A stretch of DNA of 64,000 nt from Dechloromonas sp. H13 (lineage in GTDB: Bacteria; Pseudomonadota; Gammaproteobacteria; Burkholderiales; Rhodocyclaceae), in assembly GCF_009469615.1 (NCBI RefSeq), contig NZ_SSXX01000003.1, positions 186,001 through 250,000 on the forward strand, written 5' to 3'. The notes below the pieces were generated by a model that was given only the letters and a program-made list of their open reading frames with translations, made no database searches and was not told the origin of the DNA. Made by a program: the position numbers and the translations under genes. Shown here piece after piece: positions 29,310 to 38,104 of the stretch; positions within the stretch are counted from its first letter, which is position 1, and each line of letters starts with the position of its first letter.

Positions 29310-30287
29310 ATGTCCAAATGGTTCAAAGACAACGCCGATTCCATCGGCCACACGCCGCTCGTCAAACTCAACCGCATCATCGACGGTGCACCGGCCACGG
29401 TGCTGGCCAAGATCGAGGGGCGCAACCCGGCCTATTCGGTGAAGTGCCGGATCGGCGCCGCGCTGATATGGGATGCCGAGCAGAAGGGCCTGCTCGGCCC
29501 AGGCAAGGAACTGGTCGAGCCGACCTCCGGCAATACCGGCATCGCGCTGGCGTTCGTGGCTGCCGCCAAGGGCATCCCGCTGACGCTGACCATGCCGGAA
29601 ACGATGAGCGTCGAGCGTCGCAAGCTGCTGACCGCCTACGGCGCCAAGCTGGTGCTGACCGAAGGTGCCAAGGGCATGAGCGGCGCGGTCGCCAAGGCCG
29701 AGGAGATTGCCGCCGCCGATCCCGGCAAGTATGTGCTGCTGCAGCAGTTCAAGAACCCGGCCAACCCTGCGATTCATGAAGCGACGACCGGCCCGGAAAT
29801 CTGGGACGACACCGAGGGCGCCATCGATATCCTGGTCTCGGGCGTCGGCACCGGCGGCACGATCACCGGTGTTTCGCGCTACATCAAGCAGACGAAGGGC
29901 AAGGCCATCCAGTCGGTCGCCGTCGAGCCGAGCGCCAGTCCGGTGCTGACCCAGACGCGCGCCGGGGAACCGGTCAAGCCGGGGCCGCACAAGATCCAGG
30001 GGATTGGCGCCGGCTTCGTGCCGGGGGTACTCGACCTGTCGCTGGTCGATGCCGTCGAGCAGGTTAGCAACGAAGACGCGGTGGCCTACGCGCGCCGCCT
30101 GGCGAAGGAGGAGGGCATTATCTCCGGCATTTCCAGCGGTGCCGCTGTCGCGGTCGCCGCCCGCCTGGCGCAGAAACCAGAGAACGCCGGCAAGACCATC
30201 GTCGTCGTGCTGCCCGATTCCGGCGAGCGCTACCTGAGCTCGGTGCTTTTCGAAGGGCAGTTCAACGAAGCGGGGCTGCCAGCATGA
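29310..30287 (+). CDS. cysK: Cysteine synthase A (O-acetylserine sulfhydrylase)
   Basis: Makes cysteine from O-acetylserine and sulfide using PLP. The 325-residue protein has the Schiff-base lysine in SVKCRIG (about residue 45), the substrate loop [10 protein letters not shown], the phosphate-binding GTGGTITGV and the C-terminal [13 protein letters not shown]. Length is normal. Its stop overlaps the epsC start (ATGA), so the acetyltransferase and synthase are coupled, as expected for the cysteine synthase complex. Confidence 0.96.
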   Translation: MSKWFKDNADSIGHTPLVKLNRIIDGAPATVLAKIEGRNPAYSVKCRIGAALIWDAEQKGLLGPGKELVEPTSGNTGIALAFVAAAKGIPLTLTMPETMSVERRKLLTAYGAKLVLTEGAKGMSGAVAKAEEIAAADPGKYVLLQQFKNPANPAIHEATTGPEIWDDTEGAIDILVSGVGTGGTITGVSRYIKQTKGKAIQSVAVEPSASPVLTQTRAGEPVKPGPHKIQGIGAGFVPGVLDLSLVDAVEQVSNEDAVAYARRLAKEEGIISGISSGAAVAVAARLAQKPENAGKTIVVVLPDSGERYLSSVLFEGQFNEAGLPA

Positions 30288-31252
30288 GTTTCCTCCCGGC
30301 AGCCGGCGCAATTCCCGCCTACGAGCAAATCGGGGGCTGGGGCGTCCGGGAGATCGTCGGCGAGCTGCGCGGCGCCCGCGAACGCTGGCGGGCCGCGCAG
30401 CATCGCAGCCTCGAGTTCGCCGTGCGCGAATTCCCGTCGCGCGAAGCGCTGCGCGACATTGCCGGGGCGCTGTGCGGCGTACTCTTCCCGATGCGCCTCG
30501 GGCCGCCCGAACTGCACCAGGAGGGCGAGGATTTCTATGTCGGGAACACGCTGGATACGGCGCTCAACGCGCTGTTCCAGCAGGTACAGCTGGAACTCGG
30601 CTACAACCGCCGCCTGCAGTGCGAGGAGAAGGAGGGCGTCGAGCAGCACGCCGCCGAAATCGTCCGTGCCTTCGCCCAGCAGCTGCCGGCCCTGCGCGCT
30701 CTGCTCGACACCGACGTGATCGCCGCCTACCAGGGCGACCCGGCGGCGCGCAGCGTCGATGAGGTGCTACTCTGCTATCCCGGCATCCTGGCGGTGATCC
30801 ATTACCGGCTGGCGCATGCCCTGTATTCGCAGGGCGTGCCGCTGATCGCGCGCATCCTGTCCGAGATCGCGCATTCGGCCACCGGCATCGACATTCATCC
30901 AGGCGCCCGGATCGGCGAGGGCTTCTTCATCGATCACGGGACCGGCGTAGTGATCGGCGAAACGACCATCATCGGCAGGCATGTCCGGCTCTACCAGGCC
31001 GTGACGCTGGGCGCCAAGCGCTTCACGCAGGACGAAAGCGGGGCGCTGGAGAAGGGCGCGCCGCGCCATCCCGTCCTCGAGGACGAGGTGGTGGTTTATG
31101 CCGGCGCGACCATTCTTGGACGCATTACCATCGGCCGCGGGTCGAGCATCGGCGGAAACGTCTGGCTGACCCGCAGCGTCCCGCCGGGGAGCCACGTCTC
31201 GCAGGCAAGCCTGCAGCACGAGCCGGGTGGTGCCGGCCGGGTCGCGCAATGA
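30284..31252 (+). CDS. epsC: Serine O-acetyltransferase, EpsC type
   Basis: Acetylates serine with acetyl-CoA, the first committed step to cysteine. The 322-residue product is longer than CysE because of a helical N-terminal domain of about 190 residues, as in EpsC. The left-handed beta-helix follows with [23 protein letters not shown] shown in part as IHPGARIG and [13 protein letters not shown]. The C-terminus lacks an obvious terminal Ile for CysK docking. Overlaps cysK upstream and the xre gene downstream by ATGA. Confidence 0.93.
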   Translation: MSFLPAAGAIPAYEQIGGWGVREIVGELRGARERWRAAQHRSLEFAVREFPSREALRDIAGALCGVLFPMRLGPPELHQEGEDFYVGNTLDTALNALFQQVQLELGYNRRLQCEEKEGVEQHAAEIVRAFAQQLPALRALLDTDVIAAYQGDPAARSVDEVLLCYPGILAVIHYRLAHALYSQGVPLIARILSEIAHSATGIDIHPGARIGEGFFIDHGTGVVIGETTIIGRHVRLYQAVTLGAKRFTQDESGALEKGAPRHPVLEDEVVVYAGATILGRITIGRGSSIGGNVWLTRSVPPGSHVSQASLQHEPGGAGRVAQ

Positions 31253-31476
31253 CCGGGTTCATCCACAGCTTCGGCCGGGCGGTGCGCGAACTGCGCGAGG
31301 CGCAGGGCTGGTCGCAGGAACTGCTGGCCGAGAAGGCCGACCTCAACCGTTCCTATATCGGCGAGGTCGAGCGCGGCAGGGCGATTCCGTCGCTGGCGAC
31401 GGCCGCCAAGCTGGCTTCGGCGCTGGAATTGCCGCTCTCCGGGCTGCTCGCGCATTGCGAGCGGCGCGCCGCCTAG
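31249..31476 (+). CDS. XRE-family helix-turn-helix regulator
   Basis: A 75-residue protein that is almost only an XRE HTH: FGRAVRELREAQGWSQELLAEKADLNRSYIGEVERGR shown in part as LREAQGWSQELLAEKAD and SYIGEVERGRAIPSL. It probably binds DNA as a dimer. ATGA overlap with epsC makes it part of the cysteine operon and it sits 113 bases before the encapsulin gene, so it may regulate either unit. Confidence 0.9.
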   Translation: MTGFIHSFGRAVRELREAQGWSQELLAEKADLNRSYIGEVERGRAIPSLATAAKLASALELPLSGLLAHCERRAA

Positions 31477-31534
31477 GCGGCGAGGGCATTTGATGGCTAT
31501 AGCATGTTGAAGCCGGCAGCCCCCGTTTCGACAA

Positions 31535-31541
31535 TGCTTAT
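31535..31541 (-). promoter_or_regulatory. ATAAGCA site in the encapsulin leader
   Basis: Heptamer copy 49 bases before the encapsulin start, within an AT-rich segment that likely contains the promoter. Candidate sulfur-regulon operator by recurrence. Confidence 0.35.
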
Positions 31542-31589
31542 CTGATTTTTTCATAACCATTTAATTTATTCATCTGAGGAGAATGCTGC

Positions 31590-32516
31590 ATGGCACAACA
31601 TCCCGAAGCGACCGCCCTCGGCGACATCGCCGCACGGCAACTGGCGAATGCGACCAAGACGACGGCCCAGCTGTCGACCATCACCCCGCGCTGGCTGGTG
31701 CATCTGCTGCAATGGCTGCCGGTCGAGGCCGGCATCTACCGGCTGAACCAGGTCAAGAACCCGCGCGACGTCCGCGTCGCCTGCTCGCAGCGCGACGAAT
31801 CCGAACTGCCGCAGACCTACGTCGATTACGACGAGGCGCCGCGAGAGTATTTCCTCAACGCGGTCACCACCATCCTCGACGTCCATACCCGCGTCTCCGA
31901 CCTTTATTCCAGCCCGCACGACCAGATCAAGGAACAGCTGCGCCTGACCATCGAGACCATCAAGGAGCGCCAGGAGTCGGAACTGATCAACAACCCGGAC
32001 TACGGCCTGCTCGCCAACGTCCATGACGACCAGATCCTCTCGACGCTGACCGGCGCCCCGACCCCGGACGACCTCGACGAACTGCTGACCAAAGTCTGGA
32101 AGGAGCCGGCCTTCTTCCTGACTCATCCGCTGGCGATCGCCGCTTTCGGCCGCGAATGCACCCGCCGTGGCGTGCCGCCGCCGACCGTTTCGCTGTTCGG
32201 CGCGCAGTTCCTGACCTGGCGCGGTATCCCGCTGATCCCGTCGGACAAGGTGCCGGTCGACGGCGGCAAGACCAAGATTCTGCTGCTGCGCGTCGGCGAC
32301 AAGCGCCAGGGCGTCGTCGGCCTGTTCCAGCCCGGTCTGGCCGGCGAGCAGTCGCCGGGCCTGTCGGTGCGCTTCATGGGCATCAACCGCAACGCTATCG
32401 CGTCCTACCTGATTTCGCTTTACTGCTCGCTGGCCGTGCTGGTTCCGGACGCGCTGGCGGTTCTCGAAGACGTGGAGATCGGCAAGTACCATGACTATCC
32501 CGACACCTACAAGTAA
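31590..32516 (+). CDS. Family 2A encapsulin nanocompartment shell protein (SrpI-like)
   Basis: The 308-residue product matches the HK97-fold family 2 encapsulins such as SrpI of Synechococcus: N-terminal arm region (residues 1-40), E-loop and P-domain segments with YDEAPREYFLNAVTTILDVHTRVSDLY shown in part as EAPREYFLNAV, a central PTVSLFGAQFLTWRGIPL and C-terminal A-domain. It lacks the CBD-type nucleotide-binding insertion of family 2B. It should self-assemble into an icosahedral cytoplasmic shell. ATG preceded by GAGGAGA. The cargo gene starts 26 bases before its end. The identification rests on recall of the family and on the textbook-like gene neighbourhood. Confidence 0.88.
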   Translation: MAQHPEATALGDIAARQLANATKTTAQLSTITPRWLVHLLQWLPVEAGIYRLNQVKNPRDVRVACSQRDESELPQTYVDYDEAPREYFLNAVTTILDVHTRVSDLYSSPHDQIKEQLRLTIETIKERQESELINNPDYGLLANVHDDQILSTLTGAPTPDDLDELLTKVWKEPAFFLTHPLAIAAFGRECTRRGVPPPTVSLFGAQFLTWRGIPLIPSDKVPVDGGKTKILLLRVGDKRQGVVGLFQPGLAGEQSPGLSVRFMGINRNAIASYLISLYCSLAVLVPDALAVLEDVEIGKYHDYPDTYK

Positions 32517-34341
32517 CGGCGTCGCGCGGCTGGCGGGCACACCCTTGCCCGGCATCCCGGACGAAGCCACGCTTGGACGGCTTGCCTCGGAATTCTTCCG
32601 CACCTTGCCCGGTGCGGCGCTGCCTGCGTTCGACGGACTGCCGACTTCGCTCGGCGCCGGTAGCGCACCGGCACCGGAGCCGAGTCTGGTGCAATCCGGC
32701 CCGAGCATCGTACCGGTGCCGGTAGCGCCCGATCCGGTCGACCCGATCGGCAGTGGTGGCGCCGAGTTTGGTGTGCCGGAGGCTTACGCGGCTTCACTGC
32801 CGAGCGTGACGCCGCCGCAGCCGCCCAGCCAGTTTTCCGACCAGTTGCCGGTTTCGCCTCCAGGCTCGCCTTACTATTTCCTGGGCGACGCTAGTCCCTA
32901 CACCCAGTCGGGTGGGGCGCCGTCGGTGCCGGAAAACCGGGTCGTCGCACAGAGTTTCGGCCTGCCGGGGCAGGGCGAGTTACTGGCGCTACTGGCCGAT
33001 ATCGGCGGCGAACGGAAATCGGCCGATTTGGACGGTCGACCGCAGCAGACGGGGAATTTCTATTTCCTTGACGCGGCGCGTGTTCCGGATGCCGGCCCGA
33101 CGGCAAGACCCGCCTTCGACGTCAGTGCCGTGCGCCGCGATTTCCCGATCCTCAACGAACGGGTGAACGGCAAGCCGCTGGTCTGGTTCGACAACGCCGC
33201 GACGACGCAAAAGCCGCAGTCGGTGATCGACCGCCTGTCCTACTTCTACGCCCACGAGAATTCCAACATTCACCGTGCGGCGCATGAGCTGGCGGCGCGG
33301 GCGACCGATGCCTACGAGGCGGCGCGCAACAAGGTGCAGCGTTTTCTCGGCGCCGGTTCGGCCGACGAAATCATCTTCGTGCGCGGTGCGACGGAGGCGA
33401 TCAACCTCGTGGCGAAGACCTGGGGCGTGCAGAACATCGGCGAGGGCGACGAGATCATCGTCTCGCTGCTCGAACACCACGCCAACATCGTGCCCTGGCA
33501 GCAGCTGGCGGCGCAGGTCGGGGCGAAGATTCGTGTCATCCCGGTCGACGACTCCGGCCAACTGCTGCTCGACGAGTACCAGAAGCTGCTCAATCCGAAG
33601 ACCAAGCTGGTTTCGGTGACGCAGGTCTCGAACGCGCTGGGCACGGTGACGCCGATCAAGAAGGTGATCGACATGGCCCACGCAGCCGGCGCGAAAGTGC
33701 TGGTCGACGGGGCGCAATCGGTGTCGCACCTGCGCGTGAATGTGCAGGCGCTCGATGCCGACTTCTTCGTCTTCTCCGGCCACAAGATCTTCGGGCCGAC
33801 CGGCATCGGTGTGGTCTACGGCAAGCAGGCGCTCTTGGAGCAGATGCCGCCCTGGCAGGGCGGCGGCAACATGATCGCCGACGTCACCTTCGAGCGCACG
33901 CTGTTCCAGCCGGCCCCGAACAAGTTCGAAGCCGGTACCGGCAACATCGCCGACGCGGTGGGCCTCGGTGCGGCTTTGGACTACGTCGAACGCATCGGCA
34001 TCGAGAACATTGCCCGCTACGAGCACGACCTGCTGGTCTATGCGACGCGCGGCCTGTCCTCGATTCCCGGCGTACGCCTGATCGGCACGGCGGCGGACAA
34101 GGCGAGCGTGGCCTCCTTCGTGCTGGCCGGCTACTCGACCGAGGAAGTCGGGCGGGCGCTGAACGAGGAAGGTATCGCGGTGCGCTCCGGCCACCACTGC
34201 GCCCAGCCCATCCTGCGCCGCTTCGGCGTCGAGGCGACGGTGCGTCCTTCGCTGGCGTTCTACAACACCTGCGAGGAAATCGACCGCATGCTGGCCGTCA
34301 TCCGCCGCCTGGCGCGCGGCAAGGGCAAGGTCGCCGCTTAG
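32491..34341 (+). CDS. Encapsulated cysteine desulfurase (SufS-like) with N-terminal cargo-loading domain
   Basis: The 616-residue protein has two parts. Residues 1-205 are Pro/Ser/Gly-rich and disordered, with short ordered-looking motifs: LPGIPDEATLGRLASEFF at about 19-36, YYFLGD at 128-133 and FYFLDA at 190-195. This is the cargo-loading domain that binds the shell interior. Residues 206-616 are a group II desulfurase: FDNAATTQKP, LEHHANIVPW, the PLP lysine 432 in FSGHKIFGPTG and the persulfide-forming Cys570 in RSGHHCAQP. It removes sulfur from cysteine to give alanine and enzyme persulfide. Overlaps the shell gene by 26 bases, so the two are translated together. Followed by an intrinsic terminator. 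Confidence 0.92.
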   Translation: MTIPTPTSNGVARLAGTPLPGIPDEATLGRLASEFFRTLPGAALPAFDGLPTSLGAGSAPAPEPSLVQSGPSIVPVPVAPDPVDPIGSGGAEFGVPEAYAASLPSVTPPQPPSQFSDQLPVSPPGSPYYFLGDASPYTQSGGAPSVPENRVVAQSFGLPGQGELLALLADIGGERKSADLDGRPQQTGNFYFLDAARVPDAGPTARPAFDVSAVRRDFPILNERVNGKPLVWFDNAATTQKPQSVIDRLSYFYAHENSNIHRAAHELAARATDAYEAARNKVQRFLGAGSADEIIFVRGATEAINLVAKTWGVQNIGEGDEIIVSLLEHHANIVPWQQLAAQVGAKIRVIPVDDSGQLLLDEYQKLLNPKTKLVSVTQVSNALGTVTPIKKVIDMAHAAGAKVLVDGAQSVSHLRVNVQALDADFFVFSGHKIFGPTGIGVVYGKQALLEQMPPWQGGGNMIADVTFERTLFQPAPNKFEAGTGNIADAVGLGAALDYVERIGIENIARYEHDLLVYATRGLSSIPGVRLIGTAADKASVASFVLAGYSTEEVGRALNEEGIAVRSGHHCAQPILRRFGVEATVRPSLAFYNTCEEIDRMLAVIRRLARGKGKVAA

Positions 34342-34358
34342 GCATCGCCGCCGGAAAC

Positions 34359-34389
34359 GAAACGGGCCCGCCAAGCGGGCCCGTTTTCA
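34359..34389 (+). terminator. Intrinsic terminator of the encapsulin operon
   Basis: An 11-base-pair GC-rich stem (34361-34371 with 34375-34385) with a 3-base loop, followed by TT. It starts about 20 bases after the desulfurase stop. Confidence 0.8.
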
Positions 34390-34582
34390 TTGGCCGGGAT
34401 GTCTGGTTGCGAAATTTCGATTGAGTCGACCACCTGGTCTCATTACTGCTGACCACGAAATATTGTCATCCTGGCTAGGGGTTGTCAGACAGCAGTCGGC
34501 CAACTGCGGACGTAGCGACTGTGAAGAATCGAGCCACGCGAACGGTAGGTAACTCATCCGATACCGGTCGCTGGTTTGAGTT

Positions 34583-35059
34583 ATGCGTTTGCGCGTAAGC
34601 TATCAGCATCTAAAAATGGAAATGGCGGGGCAAACAATGGGACACTCATCGATCGCTAGGTGCTCATGCGGATTTCAGTCCGATGAACTCTTTTGTGCCG
34701 GGGGCATGGCGAATTTCGCCACCGTCTGCAATGCCGTCGTGATCTGCAATGATTGTGGTCACATTGGAACCACAAACGTTCTGGAGGAAGGCAAACTCGC
34801 GCCATGGGTACTCGGGATGTGGCATCCATCTGAGAGCCAGGGGAGCGGTTTGAATACAGAGGATTCGCCCCGTTGTTCATCCTGTGGTTCTAAGAATATC
34901 GAGTTGGCACTGGGGTCGACCGAGCCAGCCGGGCCGATGAGGCAGGTTGCTGAATGGTTTATAGGAGATGAGTTTGTCTACTTCTTGCCCGGACCGTATA
35001 TATGCCCCAATTGCGGTGAAGCAAAGCTCATTATTCGGAAGTATAGTCTCTACGATTGA
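34583..35059 (+). CDS. Zinc-ribbon protein of unknown function
   Basis: A 158-residue soluble protein with four cysteine pairs spread along it: CSCG (residues 27-30), CNDCG (about 55-59), CSSCG (about 97-101) and CPNCG (about 140-144). They would form two zinc ribbons. The start is uncertain; ATGs at 34616 and 34637 are in frame and MGHSSIARCSCG from 34637 is the shortest plausible N-terminus. Base composition is lower in GC than both flanks, and with the next gene it forms a two-gene insertion. Confidence 0.6.
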   Translation: MRLRVSYQHLKMEMAGQTMGHSSIARCSCGFQSDELFCAGGMANFATVCNAVVICNDCGHIGTTNVLEEGKLAPWVLGMWHPSESQGSGLNTEDSPRCSSCGSKNIELALGSTEPAGPMRQVAEWFIGDEFVYFLPGPYICPNCGEAKLIIRKYSLYD

Positions 35060-35190
35060 ACGCATCGTCGACGCGGTTCCGGGCGCATGTGCAACCCCAT
35101 GGCAAGTTGAATAATTTACGCAGAACCTTGGACGTCGTGCGGCGCTGCCCGCTCCAGAAACCCGACATTGATCCTAGTGGCCAAATTGAT

Positions 35191-36528
35191 ATGGAATACG
35201 CACTGAGCCAGAAGGACGGAGTTGAGCACCGCGCAGTGGCCGTCACTTACGACAAGGCAAAAGCACTTAACTTGATCTGTCCTGTTTGCGGCGGAAAGGT
35301 ATTCAAACGGGTTCGCCATACGCCTGAGGAGAATCACTGTTTCGTCCATCACAAGGGAAGCTCTCTAGATTGTGAGCTTTACCATGCCGGCACAGTCACC
35401 CTGACTAGAGCGGCTTTTGACTCGATGGCGCGTGGTCAAGATTTCCAACTGTTCATCAAGCAGGTTGAACACAGCATTGAAGGCCTACTCACGAAAACAC
35501 GTATCGTGACCAGTGTTGATCACACTGTATTGGAGCAACTGAGAAGAACCATTGCTTCAAGAAATTTTGAGATGGATGATGAGTCCTTTGAGCACGTCGA
35601 AGAGTGTGCCATTGCCCATCTCGGAGAAGCCGGGTTAATCCAAAACGTAAGGGTGAGCCGTATTCTGGATGCCAAGCTTCGCTTCTATCGTCATCCGCAA
35701 GCGCGATTTATTGACAAGAGCATTACTAGTTGGACGCTGTACGCAATTGAGACCATGCATCCGCAGGCCAACCTGGATAAGCTTGCAGATGTAATGACGT
35801 TGAACACTGTTGATCTTGAGAAAACCGCTGGATTGATCTTTGCAGGTCTAGCAGCAAGAGATGCCAGGGTTGGGTTAAGTTGGTTTTCGTGGGATTTTGA
35901 CAAGCTCCTAAGTGCCCAAGCACGAGGGGTTCCCAAGTCGATTCTCAATCCCAAGAGTGCGCGTTCCAAGTCAGAGAGCCATGGGCAGTCACATGAAGAC
36001 GCCACGATTACCAATAAAAAGCTAGGCAACATACGCCCTGAGGCATTCGCACAAAGCAATACTCCACCTAATCCAGTTGACGAACGATTTGAATCCCGCA
36101 AACAAAGGCTTATCGAGGCCGGATACAAATTTCAACCCTTTGGATTGGGCATCATTGATGTAGCTATTGCACCAGATGGTGCGCATACAAAAATATACTC
36201 GAGACTTGACCTTGACAGACTTCTTAATACAGCAGCGATAGAGAAACGAGCAGACGTTCTATCAAGGAAGGATGGGGACGGGGCATCCAATCATTTGCAG
36301 CCGGCGACCTCACAATCAATGCAAGCTCTTGCATCTTCTAGACCCGAACTAGTCTCCCTGCCAAGCGACCCTGAAAAAGAAAAATTGCTTCGCGATTTTC
36401 AAGATCGCGGATGGAGTGTTAGCCATGATGGATTTAAATGGGCTATTTGGAAAAACGGAGTAGGTTCGGTCTCCGCATATACCGCTGACGAAATAAGAAG
36501 GTTTTGGTATTCAAATAGAAAGAATTGA
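35191..36528 (+). CDS. Protein with CoiA-like N-terminal zinc motif, unknown function
   Basis: From ATG at 35191 the product has about 445 residues; the frame extends up to a TTG at 35056 that overlaps the previous stop, so the true start is open. The N-terminus has a CPVCGG...HCFVHH...C arrangement like the zinc motif that precedes nuclease domains in competence protein CoiA. Downstream is mostly helical with a low-complexity region around ARSKSESHGQSHED, and an aromatic C-terminal module (WSVSHDGFKWAIWKNG). No PD-(D/E)XK signature is evident. AT-richer than its neighbours; probably horizontally acquired. Confidence 0.6.
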   Translation: MEYALSQKDGVEHRAVAVTYDKAKALNLICPVCGGKVFKRVRHTPEENHCFVHHKGSSLDCELYHAGTVTLTRAAFDSMARGQDFQLFIKQVEHSIEGLLTKTRIVTSVDHTVLEQLRRTIASRNFEMDDESFEHVEECAIAHLGEAGLIQNVRVSRILDAKLRFYRHPQARFIDKSITSWTLYAIETMHPQANLDKLADVMTLNTVDLEKTAGLIFAGLAARDARVGLSWFSWDFDKLLSAQARGVPKSILNPKSARSKSESHGQSHEDATITNKKLGNIRPEAFAQSNTPPNPVDERFESRKQRLIEAGYKFQPFGLGIIDVAIAPDGAHTKIYSRLDLDRLLNTAAIEKRADVLSRKDGDGASNHLQPATSQSMQALASSRPELVSLPSDPEKEKLLRDFQDRGWSVSHDGFKWAIWKNGVGSVSAYTADEIRRFWYSNRKN

Positions 36529-36694
36529 TTCGCCGTCGTATTGATTCGCCCTAATTCTCATAGACACTTTGCGACCGCTCCCCTCGGATACCTGCCGCTG
36601 AACCCTTGACGTCGCGACGGGCCGCTGAGGGTCGATCTGAGCCGGTCAGGTCGGATGCGATTCGTTGGTCAGCGGAATGCTTTTCCGTATCCGG

Positions 36695-36988
36695 TCACGG
36701 ACAGTAGATCTGCCGCAGCAGTTCGATGGCGGGAACCATCCTGCGGTTGGCCAGCGCGTAGAGGACGCGGTTGGCGTCCTTCCTGGCCGTCAGCAGCCGG
36801 CGGTTGGCGAGCAGCGACAGGTGGTGCGAGATGTTCGGCTGCGAGGTGCCGAGCGCCTGGCAGATGTCGCCGACCGACAGTTCGCCGTCGGCCAGCAGGC
36901 ACAGCATGCCCAGGCGCAGCGGATGGGCGACGGACTTCAGTCCCCTGGCGATCGATTCGGTCTCGGTGTCGGCGATGGTTGCGGGCAT
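36695..36988 (-). CDS. ArsR-family repressor, BigR/SqrR-like persulfide sensor
   Basis: The 97-residue winged-helix protein has the ArsR layout LKSVAHPLRLGMLCLL, SVGDICQALGTSQPNISHHL and a beta-wing RKDANRVLYAL. The metal motif CVCD is absent. Instead Cys30 (in GMLCLL) and Cys96 (in RQIYCP) fall where BigR/SqrR have their two redox cysteines, which form a tetrasulfide-type link with persulfides and release DNA. A third cysteine is at 43. In BigR systems targets include YeeE-type transporters and rhodaneses, both present in this window. Sensor role is inferred from alignment by eye. Confidence 0.82.
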   Translation of the reverse strand: MPATIADTETESIARGLKSVAHPLRLGMLCLLADGELSVGDICQALGTSQPNISHHLSLLANRRLLTARKDANRVLYALANRRMVPAIELLRQIYCP

Positions 36989-37034
36989 GGGGTTGGCGAT
37001 GGACGGTTCGGAGCTGCAGGTGCCGCCGGGGCAG

Positions 37035-37072
37035 CCTGCTGCGGTCGACGCCCGAAAATGGGCAAAATTGCA
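37035..37072 (-). repeat. Dispersed intergenic element with GTCGACCGCAGCAGG
   Basis: Upstream of the ArsR gene, on the minus strand, a GC-rich core GTCGACCGCAGCAGG is preceded by TTTTGCCCATTTTCGGGC. The 15-base core is exactly shared with the inverted repeat at 27150. A diverged copy of the whole element (TTTTGCCC, then TTGACCGCAACAG) lies at 18033-18065 between ygfZ and the TANGO2-like gene. Confidence 0.5.
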
Positions 37073-37151
37073 GAGGGCGATGGCACGCGACAGCGGTGAT
37101 CCGCACAGTCTACGGCTTGCCGGCGACCTGGCAAAAGAACGGATATTCAGT

Positions 37152-37158
37152 TGCTTAT
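37152..37158 (-). promoter_or_regulatory. ATAAGCA site between hydrolase and ArsR genes
   Basis: Heptamer copy in AT-rich DNA upstream of the ArsR gene, in the context TTGCTTATATGAA on the plus strand. Possible ArsR autoregulatory or CysB site. Confidence 0.35.
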
Positions 37159-37190
37159 ATGAAATTCATCTAATGCCGCGCCGGACAGCG

Positions 37191-37727
37191 TCAGGCGGTG
37201 TCGGCGGCCGGCAGCCTGCCGGTGCGCAGCTGCTCGAAGAATTGCAGCCCCTGCGGCCAGGGGCCGTGGCCGGAGTCGACGTTGATGTGTCCCGCCGCGC
37301 CGATATTGACGAAGCTGCTGCCCCAGTGCTCGGCCCATTGCGCGGCGACGCCGCTTTTCATCCACGGGTCGTTGGCGCTGGCGACGACGAGGCTCGGGAA
37401 GGGCAGCTTCCGGGCCAGCGGCGCCACCGGCTCGCCGAAGCGCGCCGGGTCGGCCGGGGCGACGAGGAGGGCGCCGCGTATCCGCGTGCCGCGCGTCAGC
37501 CCGGCGCTGGCCGTCGCCAGGCAGCCGAAGCTGTGGGCGACCAGCCAGGGCGGCTTAGCACAGGCGTCGATGGCGGCGCCGACGCGGGCGGCCCACGCGT
37601 CCAGGCGGGGCCGCTCCCAGTCGGCCTGCTCGACGCGGCGGGTTTCCGGGAGCAGGGCCTCGAACCAGCTCTGCCAGTGCGCCGGGCCGCTGTTGCGCAG
37701 GCCGGGAACGATGAGCACCTTGGTCAT
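37191..37727 (-). CDS. RBBP9/YdeN-family alpha/beta hydrolase
   Basis: A 178-residue hydrolase starting MTKVLIVPGLRNSGPAHWQSW, the standard opening of the family. The nucleophile is the serine in VAHSFGCLA, the aspartate lies in SANDPWM and the histidine in AAGHINVDSGHG. Members act on small esters, natural substrates mostly unknown. ATG at 37727 is supported by the family N-terminus. It is 10 bases downstream of a small gene on the same strand. Confidence 0.9.
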   Translation of the reverse strand: MTKVLIVPGLRNSGPAHWQSWFEALLPETRRVEQADWERPRLDAWAARVGAAIDACAKPPWLVAHSFGCLATASAGLTRGTRIRGALLVAPADPARFGEPVAPLARKLPFPSLVVASANDPWMKSGVAAQWAEHWGSSFVNIGAAGHINVDSGHGPWPQGLQFFEQLRTGRLPAADTA

Positions 37728-37737
37728 GGCCTTGCGC

Positions 37738-37986
37738 TCAGGGCAGGGTGTCGGACCGGAGGTTCCCGGCCCGGGCCTGCGTAAACAGGCCTTCCTCGAC
37801 CGACGGACCCGGCGACACACCGCTCGCTCCAGCACCGAGCAGCGGCACTTTCTTCTCGGCGTCGTAGCGGTGCACCGCGGCGACATGGATGCCGCGGCGG
37901 TCGTCGATCAGCGAGTAGCAGGTGTTGGCCATGTGGCCGGGCTCGGGCATCAGCGGCGCCGACAGCGTGGGCAGGATGGATCTCAT
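37738..37986 (-). CDS. 82-residue protein of unknown function
   Basis: The frame from ATG 37986 (MRSILPTLSAPLMPEPGHMA) has AGGAAA at good spacing and closes 10 bases before the hydrolase gene, consistent with a two-gene transcript. The middle reads CYSLIDDRRGIHVAAVHRYDAEKKVPLL, shown in part as SLIDDRRGIHVAAVHRYD, which looks like two beta strands. I recognise no family. Confidence 0.5.
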   Translation of the reverse strand: MRSILPTLSAPLMPEPGHMANTCYSLIDDRRGIHVAAVHRYDAEKKVPLLGAGASGVSPGPSVEEGLFTQARAGNLRSDTLP

Positions 37987-38097
37987 GGGTATTTCCTGTC
38001 TATGGGGGGCCAGGATCGAACTCATTCCCAGCCGGGAGCGGTTGCAAACGCTTCGACTGTGCGGCAGGGGCGGCGCGCGGCCAACGAAAATATTTGC

Positions 38098-38104
38098 ATA
38101 AGCA
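38098..38104 (+). promoter_or_regulatory. ATAAGCA site inside a TTTGC-ATAA-GCAAA palindrome
   Basis: Heptamer copy in the intergenic region between the divergent small gene (start 37986) and the HhH gene (start 38253). It lies within the perfect inverted repeat TTTGC/GCAAA at 38093-38106, which suits a dimeric regulator. Confidence 0.4.

Noticed and set aside
37152..37175. SqrR-type operator ATTC-N8-GAAT upstream of the ArsR gene
   Set aside because: ATTC is present but the partner half-site is not at the right distance, so no operator of that type is claimed.
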